Assembly: GCF_009932725.1 (NCBI RefSeq)
Contig: NZ_BLJU01000009.1
Coordinates: 124,001 to 188,000, forward strand
Length of the DNA stretch: 64,000 bases
Direction: 5' to 3'
Source of the DNA: Pseudomonas yangonensis
GTDB taxonomy: Bacteria > Pseudomonadota > Gammaproteobacteria > Pseudomonadales > Pseudomonadaceae
The position numbers and the translations under genes were made by a program. The notes beneath the pieces are model-generated. The model did not search any database. It was not told the origin of the DNA and saw nothing but the letters and a program-made list of their open reading frames with translations. Shown piece after piece: positions 32,935 to 40,464 of the stretch. Every line of letters starts with the position of its first letter. Within the stretch, counting starts at the first letter, position 1.

Positions 32935-34506
32935 TCAGCGGGCTTCGGCGCTGTCTTGCGACACGCCGAAGTCCTCGGGAAAGTGGTTGATGGCGCTCAG
33001 CACCGGATAGGGTGTCATGCCGCCAAGGGCGCAGAGCGAGGCGCCAAGCATGGTGTCGCAGAGGCTCTTGAGCAGCTCGATGCGCCCCGGCTGCGGGCCT
33101 TCGGAACGGGCCACGATGATCTGCGACAGCAGCTCCTCGCCGCGGGTCGAGCCAATCCGGCAGGGCGTGCACTTGCCGCAGGATTCCACCGCGCAGAACT
33201 CCATGGCATAGCGCGCCATGTCGGCCATGTCGACGGTGTCGTCAAATACCACGATGCCGCCGTGGCCGAGCACCGCGCCAAGGGCGGCGAAGGCCTCGTA
33301 ATCCAGCGGTGTGTCGAACTGCGACTCGGGCAGGTAGGCGCCGAGCGGGCCGCCGACCTGCACCGCACGGATCGGCCGGCCACTGGCCGAACCGCCGCCG
33401 TATTCATACAGCAGCTCGCGCAGGGTGATGCCGAAGGCCTTCTCGATCAGGCCGCCGCGGGCGATGTTGCCGGTCAGCTGGATCGGCAGGGTGCCGAGCG
33501 AGCGGCCCATGCCGTAGTCCTTGTAGTAGGCGCCGCCCTTGTCGAGGATGATCGGCACCGACGCCAGAGAGATCACGTTGTTGATCACCGTCGGCTTGCC
33601 GAACAGGCCCTCGATGGCTGGCAGCGGCGGCTTCGGCCGCACGGTGCCGCGCTTGCCCTCGACACTCTCGAGCAGCGCGGTTTCCTCACCGCAGATATAG
33701 GCGCCAGCGCCGCGGCGCAGCTCCAGGTGGAAGGCCTTGCCGCTGCCGAGCACGTCGTCACCCAGATAGCCGGCGGCCGTGGCGCGGGCAATGGTTTCGA
33801 GCAGTACCGCCTCGGCGTGCGGGTATTCCGAACGCAGGTAGATGTAGCCCTTGGTGGCGCCGACGGCGAGACCGGCGATGGTCATGCCCTCGATCAGTAC
33901 ATAGGGGTCATCCTCCATCACCATACGGTCGGAGAAGGTGCCCGAGTCGCCTTCGTCGGCATTGCAGACGATGTACTTCTGCTCGGCCTGGCAGCCAAGC
34001 ACGGTGCGCCACTTGATGCCGGTGGGGAATGCCGCACCACCACGACCACGCAGGCCGGATTCGGTGACCTCGGCGACGATCGCCTCGGGCGTCATGCCGA
34101 GGGCGCGCTTGAGGCCACGGTAGCCGTCGTGGGCGATGTAGTCCTCCAGCGACAGCGGGTCGGTGATGCCGACGCGGGCGAAGGTCAGGCGCTCCTGGCG
34201 CTTGAGATATTCGATTTCCTCGGTCAGGCCGTGGCCCAGCGCATGTGCCTTGCCCTCGTGGAAACCGGCGTCGAACAGGCCGGCAACGTCGCGTGCCTTG
34301 ACCGGGCCATAGGCGACACGACCGGCCGGCGTGGCGACCTCGACCAGCGGCTCGAGCCAGAACAGCCCGCGAGAGCCGTTGCGCACCAGCTTCACTTCGA
34401 TACCGCGCGCCGCGGCCTCGCCGACTATGGCCTTGGCTACCTTGTCGGCGCCGAGGCTGAGCGCGGTGGCGTCGCGCGGGACGAAAATGGTAATGGACTC
34501 GCTCAT
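32935..34506 (-). CDS. fdsB: NAD-dependent formate dehydrogenase beta (NADH/FMN) subunit
   Basis: A 523-residue diaphorase subunit that passes electrons to NAD+. The first ~120 residues are a thioredoxin-like domain, and the rest is NuoF-like. Visible are the flavin/NAD region RGRGGAAFPTGIKW, the CNADEGDSGTFSDR segment, the GAGAYICGEETALLES stretch, and the [4Fe-4S] motif ESCGKCTPCR with a later Cys. Start ATG 34504-34506 overlaps the fdsG stop by 4 bases, so the two are coupled. Confidence 0.95.
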   Translation of the reverse strand: MSESITIFVPRDATALSLGADKVAKAIVGEAAARGIEVKLVRNGSRGLFWLEPLVEVATPAGRVAYGPVKARDVAGLFDAGFHEGKAHALGHGLTEEIEYLKRQERLTFARVGITDPLSLEDYIAHDGYRGLKRALGMTPEAIVAEVTESGLRGRGGAAFPTGIKWRTVLGCQAEQKYIVCNADEGDSGTFSDRMVMEDDPYVLIEGMTIAGLAVGATKGYIYLRSEYPHAEAVLLETIARATAAGYLGDDVLGSGKAFHLELRRGAGAYICGEETALLESVEGKRGTVRPKPPLPAIEGLFGKPTVINNVISLASVPIILDKGGAYYKDYGMGRSLGTLPIQLTGNIARGGLIEKAFGITLRELLYEYGGGSASGRPIRAVQVGGPLGAYLPESQFDTPLDYEAFAALGAVLGHGGIVVFDDTVDMADMARYAMEFCAVESCGKCTPCRIGSTRGEELLSQIIVARSEGPQPGRIELLKSLCDTMLGASLCALGGMTPYPVLSAINHFPEDFGVSQDSAEAR

Positions 34507-34997
34507 GCCTGGGCCTCCTGTTCCGCCAGCAGCGCCAGCACTTCCTCGGCGTCGACACGACCGTGCAGTTCGCCATTGAGCATCACGCTCGGTGCGCAGG
34601 CGCAGTTGCCCAGGCAGTACACCGGCTCGAAACTGAGGCTGCCGTCCTCACGGGTCTCGCCCAGCGGCAGGCCGAGCTTGCTTTCCAGTTCAGCGGTCAG
34701 CGCCTTGACGCCCATCGACTGGCAGGCCTCGGCCTGACACAGCTTGAGCACCTGGCGACCGGGCGGCGTGGCGCGAAAATCGTGATAGAAGGTGACCACC
34801 CCGTGCACCTCGGCACGCGACAGGCAGAGGTCCTCGGCGATCAGCGGCAACAGCTCGGGCGGTACGGCGCCGAGGCGGTCCTGGATGTCGTGGAGGATGG
34901 GTAGCAGGGCGCCGGGCTGGCCGCGGTGGGCGGCAAGCACCTCACGGGCGACGGCCTCGCACTGCTCGGGGGCGAAGCGCTGGGGAAGAAGGGCCAT
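34503..34997 (-). CDS. fdsG: NAD-dependent formate dehydrogenase gamma (2Fe-2S) subunit
   Basis: A 164-residue NuoE-like protein with a thioredoxin-fold [2Fe-2S] domain. Ligands are in LCQAEACQSMG and YCLGNCACAPSVMLNG. It is the first gene of the operon fdsG-fdsB-fdsA-fdsD-fdhD. Upstream on the same strand, TATAAG (35117-35122) could serve as a -10, but no clear -35 lies at the right distance, which suggests an activator-dependent promoter. Confidence 0.95.
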   Translation of the reverse strand: MALLPQRFAPEQCEAVAREVLAAHRGQPGALLPILHDIQDRLGAVPPELLPLIAEDLCLSRAEVHGVVTFYHDFRATPPGRQVLKLCQAEACQSMGVKALTAELESKLGLPLGETREDGSLSFEPVYCLGNCACAPSVMLNGELHGRVDAEEVLALLAEQEAQA

Positions 34998-35100
34998 GTT
35001 CGATGCTCCAGCCGGCGGCTATACCGGTACTGTCAGGAGATAATCCGGCCAGTCACGGCTGCCGGTCGGCTTATCCCAGGCGGAGCCGCAAGGCTCGCCA

Positions 35101-35184
35101 CATATGAAGTAAAGTTCTTATACTGGGTCGCAAAGCGCCCATGTGCTGCAAATTAGCATGGGAAATCGGCCGAACAAATATGAA
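35101..35184. promoter_or_regulatory. Candidate control region between fdsG and its divergent regulator
   Basis: An AT-rich island in the 198-base divergent gap. ATATGAAG occurs at 35102-35109 and again at 35178-35185, and a further CATATG sits at the regulator start. TATAAG on the minus strand (35117-35122) is a possible -10 for fdsG. The repeats could be binding sites for the adjacent regulator. This is inferred from position only. Confidence 0.35.
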
Positions 35185-35195
35185 GCCTTGAGCAT

Positions 35196-36284
35196 ATGAT
35201 CAGCATCGACATTCAACCTCGCTGGCGTTTCCACCAACGCGACGGCAGCAGCCTCGATCCGCAGGGGCTGGAGTTGCTGCAGGCCGTGCACGACACCGGC
35301 AAGCTGACCGAGGCTGCCGCCCGCGTCGGCTATTCCTACCGCCACGCCTGGAACCTGCTGGGCAAATGGCAGGCATTCTTCGGCAGGCCCCTGATCGAGC
35401 TGGAGCGCGGCAAGGGCGCACGACTGGCACCGCTGGGAGAAAAGCTGCTGTGGGCCGACCAGCGCATCCGCGCACGGCTGTCGCCGCAGCTGGACAACCT
35501 GGCCGGCGAGCTGGAGCTGGAACTGAACCGGGTGCTTCAGGCCAGCAACCCGGGCCTGCGCATCCATGCCAGCCATGGTTTCGCCGTGGCGGCACTGCGC
35601 GAATGGCTGGAACGCGACCCCAGCTGGCAGTGGGAGGTGCAATTTCGCAGCGGCAGCGAGGCGATGGTCGCCCTGCAGCGCCACGATTGCGAGGTGGCCG
35701 GCATGCACGTGCCGGCCGGGCCGCTCGGCGCGCTGAGCATGAGCCGCATCCAGCCCTGGCTGCGCCCCGATCAGCGGGTGATCACCTTCGTCGTGCGCAC
35801 CCAGGGGCTGATGCTCGCCCCAGGTAACCCGCACGGCGTGCAAGGCCTGGCGGACCTGGCGCGCGGCGAGCTGCGCTTCGTCAATCGCGAACCAGGTTCG
35901 GGGACGCGCCTGCTGCTGCAGGACCTGCTACAGCAGGGTGGTCTGGACAGCACGACCATCAAGGGTTTCCACAACGAGGAATTCACCCACGCCGCAGTGG
36001 CAGCCTTTGTGGCCAGCGGCATGGCCGATGTCGGCTTCGGCGTGGAAGCGGCGGCGCGCCAGTTCGGCCTGGACTTCATCCCCATGGCGCGCGAGCACTA
36101 TTGCCTGCTGTGCCGCGAGGACAGCCTCGAGCTGCCGGCGATGGCCGCGCTGCTGCGAGTGCTGCAGAACCCGGAGTTCCAGGCGCGTATCGCTCAGTTG
36201 CCCGGCTATGCCCTGAGCCGCCCCGGTGAGGTGTTGCCATTGGCCCAGGCGCTGGAACAGTGGGGACGCGAGCCCCTGCTCTGA
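35196..36284 (+). CDS. ModE/LysR-like regulator with periplasmic-binding-like sensor (probable FdsR-type)
   Basis: A 362-residue regulator. The N-terminal ~100 residues form a ModE-like winged helix (LTEAAARVGYSYRHAWNLL, then the arginine-rich wing). Residues ~125-340 form a periplasmic-binding-protein-like domain (FRSGSEAMVAL, VNREPGSGTRLLL, HAAVAAFVASGMADVGFG). Proteins with this architecture respond to oxyanions or other small ligands. Divergence from the formate dehydrogenase operon makes it the likely formate or molybdate sensor for that operon. It matches the role of FdsR in C. necator, though I cannot confirm orthology. Confidence 0.82.
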   Translation: MISIDIQPRWRFHQRDGSSLDPQGLELLQAVHDTGKLTEAAARVGYSYRHAWNLLGKWQAFFGRPLIELERGKGARLAPLGEKLLWADQRIRARLSPQLDNLAGELELELNRVLQASNPGLRIHASHGFAVAALREWLERDPSWQWEVQFRSGSEAMVALQRHDCEVAGMHVPAGPLGALSMSRIQPWLRPDQRVITFVVRTQGLMLAPGNPHGVQGLADLARGELRFVNREPGSGTRLLLQDLLQQGGLDSTTIKGFHNEEFTHAAVAAFVASGMADVGFGVEAAARQFGLDFIPMAREHYCLLCREDSLELPAMAALLRVLQNPEFQARIAQLPGYALSRPGEVLPLAQALEQWGREPLL

Positions 36285-36395
36285 GCATCACACCACATAA
36301 TCCGACAGGCGGCTGCGCAGTGGGGAACCACGGGCGAGCCGCTTGGGTCAATGGAGCAACTCCCGCCGCACTGCGGCTCCGTGATCGAGAAGCCT

Positions 36396-36839
36396 ATGAA
36401 GTCTCTACAGTTCCTCTTCCTTTCCCTTGGCCTGAGCAGCGGCGGTTTCGCCTTTGCCGGCAGCACCGAAGCGGGTTTGGGTGGCGCCCTCGGTGGCGCG
36501 GTGGGCGCGATGGTTGGCCAGCAGGTCGGTGGCAACACCGGGGCTGCAGTCGGCGCAGGCCTCGGCGGCGCGGCAGGCAGCATGGTCGGCGCTGATCGCC
36601 GCAGCCGCACCGAAGCCGCCATCGGCGGCGCGCTAGGCGCGGCAGGCGGCAACGTCGTGGGTCAGCAGGTCGGCGGCAATACCGGCGGCGTGGTTGGCGC
36701 CGCAGTAGGTGGCGGCGCTGGTGGCGCGCTGGGCAACTACATGGGCAATGCCAGCTACGACGATGACCGTCGTGACAAGCGTCGCCACTACCACGGCAAG
36801 AAGCACAAGAAGCACCACAAACACTGGCGCCGTCACTGA
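36396..36839 (+). CDS. Secreted glycine-zipper protein with a basic, histidine-rich tail
   Basis: A 147-residue protein of unknown function. Residues 1-21 are a signal peptide with cleavage after AFA (21/22). The mature part is an internal duplication: GQQVGGNTG at 41-49 recurs at 89-97, each within a long Gly/Ala/Val glycine-zipper stretch able to insert in a membrane. The last ~23 residues (125-147) are almost all Lys, Arg, His and Tyr. The pattern resembles outer-membrane glycine-zipper proteins (SlyB/YMGG type), but there is no lipobox cysteine. The tail could bind metal, lipopolysaccharide or nucleic acid. It faces the next gene, leaving a 7-base overlap of the two 3' ends. Confidence 0.8.
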   Translation: MKSLQFLFLSLGLSSGGFAFAGSTEAGLGGALGGAVGAMVGQQVGGNTGAAVGAGLGGAAGSMVGADRRSRTEAAIGGALGAAGGNVVGQQVGGNTGGVVGAAVGGGAGGALGNYMGNASYDDDRRDKRRHYHGKKHKKHHKHWRRH

Positions 36840-37588
36840 CCGACGCCGATCAACCAGGGCTCATGGCGCTGGCCGAAGGCAACTTCGACCTGCACCTTGG
36901 GCCTTTTTTCGTCATGGGCGCGCAGCCGCCATTGAGCGAAGGCCTCCCGGTAGCGTCTGGGCACGCTGATGCGATCACTCTCCAGCACTACGCTGGCACT
37001 GTAGTTGGGCATGTCGCCGTAGCGATAGGGGGTCAGGCGACCAGCCAGAATGACCTGGCGCTGACGATCCGGCCAGGCCTGGCGCAGAGCTTCGGCGTCC
37101 AGGCCGGCATCCACCAGCATCAGACGCGTGGCCTGCTGCTGCTCGTGCCGCAGTTCGAGCCGGCGCTGATCGCGCTGTTGGCGCAAGCTCTCGTCTTGCG
37201 GTCGTAAGGCCAGCACCGCCTGGGCACTGGCCAGTGCGGCCTTGGCCCGCTCGACCTGCTTTCGATAGCTCGGCCCGTCCAGTTCCAGCACCAGCCACAG
37301 CGGCCGCTCCGCGCTGCGGCCCAGGTCGTTCGGCGCAAAACCCAGTTCCCGCAGCTTGGCCTCGTCCAGCCAGGACCAGTCGGCATCCGCCTGGCGCCAG
37401 GCCAGTTGCAGACGCAGGCCGCTGTTCTCTTCGCCGCGCAGCCAGCTGTCGTAGGGCAGCTGGATTTCCCGCTCGCTCAATTGCAGTTGCGCCTGCGGCT
37501 CACCGCTGCGGTTGTACCAGACGCCCGCGAGGGCCACGGCATTGCTCGCCAGGATCAGCCCGATACCGAGCCAAAGTGGGCGATTCAT
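36833..37588 (-). CDS. Membrane-anchored protein, probably DUF4824
   Basis: A 251-residue protein with one N-terminal hydrophobic helix (about 5-24) and a soluble remainder that should lie in the periplasm. I recognise it only as resembling DUF4824 (segments such as YRYGDMPNYSASVVLESD and WLDEAKLRELGF); no function is known. The start MNRPLWLG at 37586-37588 overlaps the stop of the upstream membrane gene by 4 bases, so the two work as a pair. Its 3' end overlaps that of the glycine-zipper gene on the other strand. Confidence 0.72.
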   Translation of the reverse strand: MNRPLWLGIGLILASNAVALAGVWYNRSGEPQAQLQLSEREIQLPYDSWLRGEENSGLRLQLAWRQADADWSWLDEAKLRELGFAPNDLGRSAERPLWLVLELDGPSYRKQVERAKAALASAQAVLALRPQDESLRQQRDQRRLELRHEQQQATRLMLVDAGLDAEALRQAWPDRQRQVILAGRLTPYRYGDMPNYSASVVLESDRISVPRRYREAFAQWRLRAHDEKRPKVQVEVAFGQRHEPWLIGVGQ

Positions 37589-38640
37589 GCTGCACCTCCA
37601 CGGCGCCAGCGCTGCAGCATGACCAGCAACAACAGTGCGATCAGCCCGAGCAGGAGGAAGAACAGGTAGCGTGGCAGCAGCTCCCACCACCAGTCGAACA
37701 GCTTGCTGAACAGCAGCACCAGGGCGAAGCCCAACCCGGTATTGACCACCTCGGCCCAGCCGCGGCGTACGCCCAGCCAGATCACCAGCCCCGCCAGGAC
37801 GAAGCCCAGCGTCTGGTAGAAGGCCTCCACCCAGCGCGCTGGCCAATCGAGGTAGCTGCCCTGGCCCCAGTAGCTGAGGATCAGGACCGGCCCGAACAGG
37901 TACAGCAAGCCGACCACCCGATAGCAGGCGGCGAAACCGATCCGTCGCGTCTGATCGATGAACTGTGGCAGCACGAACAGCAGCGCGGCAGGCAGGAAGT
38001 TCTCCGGGTGGTCATCCAGCGACCACCAGTACAAGCCCGTCCAGTCGTTCAACCGCGCAGCGAGGAACAGGCCGAAGCACAGCAACGCCGTGACCAGCAG
38101 CAGGCGCTGACGGCATTGATAGGCCAGCAATAGCGCCAGCGCACCCCAGGGCAACAGGGCTTTGTCCGAGGGCGTGATATTGAAGATCTGCCCGAGCATC
38201 GACAGATTGAGCACGAAGCAGACGAATGCCAGCACCGCGGCCAGCTTGGCGTAGTAACCGGAGGCGTCGCGCGCCTGCAACCAGAAGCACAGCAGCAGAC
38301 TGCCCAGTGAGCTGCCGAGCAGCACAGCGACCTGCACACCGGCATCGAACAGGCCCCAGAACTGGTAGAAGAGAAAGAACAACCCGGCTGCCAGGGCCAG
38401 CGCACCGACCAGTGAGGCCAGGCGCATGCCCAGCGACAGCTGGCGCGCGCGGGCATCGGCGTCGATGTCCAGAGTTTGTCGGTAGTGCGCCAGCAACTGC
38501 TCGTGATAGGCAGTCAGGCCCTGCTCCTGCTCGGTGCTCAGCTGCAACACCTGCTCGCGGTGCAGCTCGGCCAGCTCGGCGCGGAACGCAGCGATGCGCT
38601 CGGCACGGCGTTGCGCCTGCTCGCGTTGCAGATCGGACAT
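37585..38640 (-). CDS. Multi-pass membrane protein, DUF2157-like
   Basis: A 351-residue protein. The first ~75 residues are charged and helical (Arg/Glu/Gln-rich, probably a coiled coil in the cytoplasm). About ten hydrophobic helices follow to the C-terminus, ending in a short Arg-rich tail. The layout matches DUF2157 membrane proteins of unknown function, often encoded with a DUF4401 or DUF4824 partner, as here. The ATG at 38638-38640 has GGGGAG seven bases upstream. Nothing in the sequence suggests a substrate. Confidence 0.75.
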   Translation of the reverse strand: MSDLQREQAQRRAERIAAFRAELAELHREQVLQLSTEQEQGLTAYHEQLLAHYRQTLDIDADARARQLSLGMRLASLVGALALAAGLFFLFYQFWGLFDAGVQVAVLLGSSLGSLLLCFWLQARDASGYYAKLAAVLAFVCFVLNLSMLGQIFNITPSDKALLPWGALALLLAYQCRQRLLLVTALLCFGLFLAARLNDWTGLYWWSLDDHPENFLPAALLFVLPQFIDQTRRIGFAACYRVVGLLYLFGPVLILSYWGQGSYLDWPARWVEAFYQTLGFVLAGLVIWLGVRRGWAEVVNTGLGFALVLLFSKLFDWWWELLPRYLFFLLLGLIALLLLVMLQRWRRGGAA

Positions 38641-38682
38641 GGGCACTCCCCGGCGGCATGAATCGCCACAGCCTAGCACGCC

Positions 38683-39117
38683 TCAGGCGGCCAGCAGACG
38701 CTCCAGCGCCGAGCGCAGCGGCTCGGGGATGCTCACCGGACGATTGCTCGCCCGATCGACGAACACATGAACGAAACGCCCGGCGGCGCAGGCCTGCTCC
38801 TCACCGGCCCTGAAGATCGCCAGCTCGTACTGCACCGAACTGTTGCCCAGCTTGCCGACGCGCAGACCGACCTCGATAGCGTCAGGGAAAGCGATGGAGG
38901 CGAAGTAGTCGCAGCTGGAGCTGACCACGAAGCCGACCACTTCGCCGCCATGAATATCCAGCCCGCCCTCGGCGATCAGGTAGGCATTCACCGCGCTGTC
39001 GAAGTAGCTGTAGTAGGTCACGTTGTTGACGTGGCCGTAGATGTCGTTGTCGTGCCAGCGCGTGGTGATCGGCTGGAAGTGGCGGTAGTCGCCACGCAGA
39101 TGTTGGGGTTGGCTCAT
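38683..39117 (-). CDS. Hotdog-fold acyl-CoA thioesterase (4HBT family)
   Basis: A 144-residue single hotdog domain of the 4-hydroxybenzoyl-CoA thioesterase / YbgC group. The active-site helix reads [20 protein letters not shown], with the aspartate (D23 or D25) in the catalytic place. It probably hydrolyses short or medium acyl-CoAs in the cytoplasm. In its neighbourhood are an alcohol dehydrogenase and two acyl-CoA oxidising enzymes, so a role in draining CoA esters from the same pathway is plausible. Confidence 0.88.
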   Translation of the reverse strand: MSQPQHLRGDYRHFQPITTRWHDNDIYGHVNNVTYYSYFDSAVNAYLIAEGGLDIHGGEVVGFVVSSSCDYFASIAFPDAIEVGLRVGKLGNSSVQYELAIFRAGEEQACAAGRFVHVFVDRASNRPVSIPEPLRSALERLLAA

Positions 39118-39136
39118 GATGATCCTTGGGTTGGTA

Positions 39137-39195
39137 TCGCGGCTAAAGCCCCTCCCACAAATCTCGCGGATCTGTGGGAGGGGCTTTAACCGCGA
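39137..39195. repeat. CCCCTCCCACA-type inverted repeat
   Basis: CGCGG-TAAAGCCCCTCCCACA at the left is mirrored by TGTGGGAGGGGCTTTA-CCGCG at the right, with one unpaired base in each arm and a ~15-base loop. It lies in the gap between the thioesterase and alcohol dehydrogenase genes. A single half copy (CCCCTCCCACAGG) appears near 52650. This hairpin is a common Pseudomonas repeat. Confidence 0.9.
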
Positions 39196-39201
39196 CCTGA
39201 A

Positions 39202-40365
39202 TCAATAGGCAGCCTGATAAATGGCCAGCGCCTGCTGCTCGTTCATCTCGCGCGGATTGTTCACCAGCAGGCGCTGCTGCAGCATGGCGTCCGCCGCCAG
39301 GGTGGGCAACATGGCCTCGCTCACTCCGGCGTCGCGCAGCCGCGTCGGCAGGCCGCTGCGCTGACTGAACGCTGCCAGCGCCTCGATCAGTTGCTCGGTC
39401 TGCGCTGCGGCATTGCCGGCCCGCAACTGCTCGCCCAATACCAGCGGCGCCAGCTCGGCGTACAGCGGCGCGGCCACCGGCGCGTTGAAGGCCAGCACCT
39501 GCGGCAGCACCAGAGCATTGGACAGCCCGTGGGGAATATGGAAATGCCCGCCCAGGGGGTAGGCCAGCGCATGTACCGCTGCCACCGGCGCGTTGGCGAA
39601 GGCCTGCCCGGCCAGGCAGGCGCCGAGCAGCATGGCCTGGCGCGCCTCGCGGTTGCCGCCGTTGCGCACCACCTCATCGAGGTTGGCCGCCAGCAGGCGC
39701 AGCGCTTCGCGCGCCAGCAAATCGGAAAGCGGGTTCTTCTTCAGCGCGCTGGTATAGGCCTCGATGGCATGCACCATGGCGTCGATGCCGGTGGCGGCGG
39801 TGACCGCAGGCGGCAGGCCGAGGGTCAGGTCGGCATCGAGCAGGGCCAGATCCGGCAACAGCAGCGGCGAAACCACGCCCATCTTGGTGGTCTCGCCGGT
39901 GGTGACGATGGCGATTGGCGTCACCTCGGAGCCAGTGCCGGCGGTGGTCGGCACCTGGATCAGCGGCAGGCGCCGCCCGCGGGCATTGCCCACGCCGTAG
40001 ATCTCGCTCAGCGCCTGGCCGCAGTCGGGATGCGCCAGCAAGGCCACCAGCTTGGCCACGTCCATCGAGCTGCCGCCGCCGAAACCGACTACCAGCTCCG
40101 CCTGCAGTTCGCGGGCCTGGGCCACGGCGGCCAGCACCACGGCCTCGGGCGGATCGGCCAGCACCTGGTCGAATACCTGCACGCCCATACCGGCGCGGGC
40201 GAAGCCCGGCAGCAGGGGCTCCAGCAGGCCGAGGCGGGTGATGCCGGGATCGGTGACGATCAGCACGCGCTGCGCGCCGCGCTCGCGGCATAGGTCGGCC
40301 AGACGCAGGCTGGCACCGGATTCGCAGAGCATCTGCGCGGTAGTGGCGAAGCTGAAGGGATGCAT
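39202..40365 (-). CDS. Iron-type (group III) alcohol dehydrogenase
   Basis: A 387-residue NAD(P)-dependent dehydrogenase. The nucleotide-binding GGGSSMDVAK motif is near residues 96-105, followed by PTTAGTGSEVT and the iron-ligand region DAMVHAIEAY and VHALAYPLGGHFHIPHG with its histidines. The start MHPFSFAT (ATG 40363-40365) follows AGAGGAGC at eight bases; the upstream extension runs into a repeat and is not credible. It probably oxidises a primary or secondary alcohol feeding the following acyl-CoA steps; the substrate is unknown. Confidence 0.92.
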   Translation of the reverse strand: MHPFSFATTAQMLCESGASLRLADLCRERGAQRVLIVTDPGITRLGLLEPLLPGFARAGMGVQVFDQVLADPPEAVVLAAVAQARELQAELVVGFGGGSSMDVAKLVALLAHPDCGQALSEIYGVGNARGRRLPLIQVPTTAGTGSEVTPIAIVTTGETTKMGVVSPLLLPDLALLDADLTLGLPPAVTAATGIDAMVHAIEAYTSALKKNPLSDLLAREALRLLAANLDEVVRNGGNREARQAMLLGACLAGQAFANAPVAAVHALAYPLGGHFHIPHGLSNALVLPQVLAFNAPVAAPLYAELAPLVLGEQLRAGNAAAQTEQLIEALAAFSQRSGLPTRLRDAGVSEAMLPTLAADAMLQQRLLVNNPREMNEQQALAIYQAAY

Positions 40366-40382
40366 GGGGTGCTCCTCTTGTT

Positions 40383-40442
40383 GTAGCCCGGATGCTATCC
40401 GGGGTCGGTCAGGCAAATTTCCCCGGATTGCATCCGGGCTAC
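40383..40442. repeat. GTAGCCCGGAT extragenic palindrome, copy 3
   Basis: The arm beginning GTAGCCCGGATGCTATCC at 40383 is mirrored to 40442, with a 16-base loop. It separates the alcohol dehydrogenase gene from the upstream acyl-CoA dehydrogenase gene. Confidence 0.93.
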
Positions 40443-40464
40443 ACCGCTCCTACAGACATCTCCG

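Noticed and set aside
30421..34737. Very long plus-strand open frame (~1438 codons) opposite the formate dehydrogenase genes
   Set aside because: It mirrors fdsA/fdsB with the composition expected of an antisense frame in GC-rich DNA, and the minus strand encodes clear family motifs with operon overlaps.
35085..35106. Sigma-54-like promoter TGGC-TTGC before fdsG
   Set aside because: The GG-to-GC spacing is 8 bases instead of 10, so it does not fit the -24/-12 pattern.
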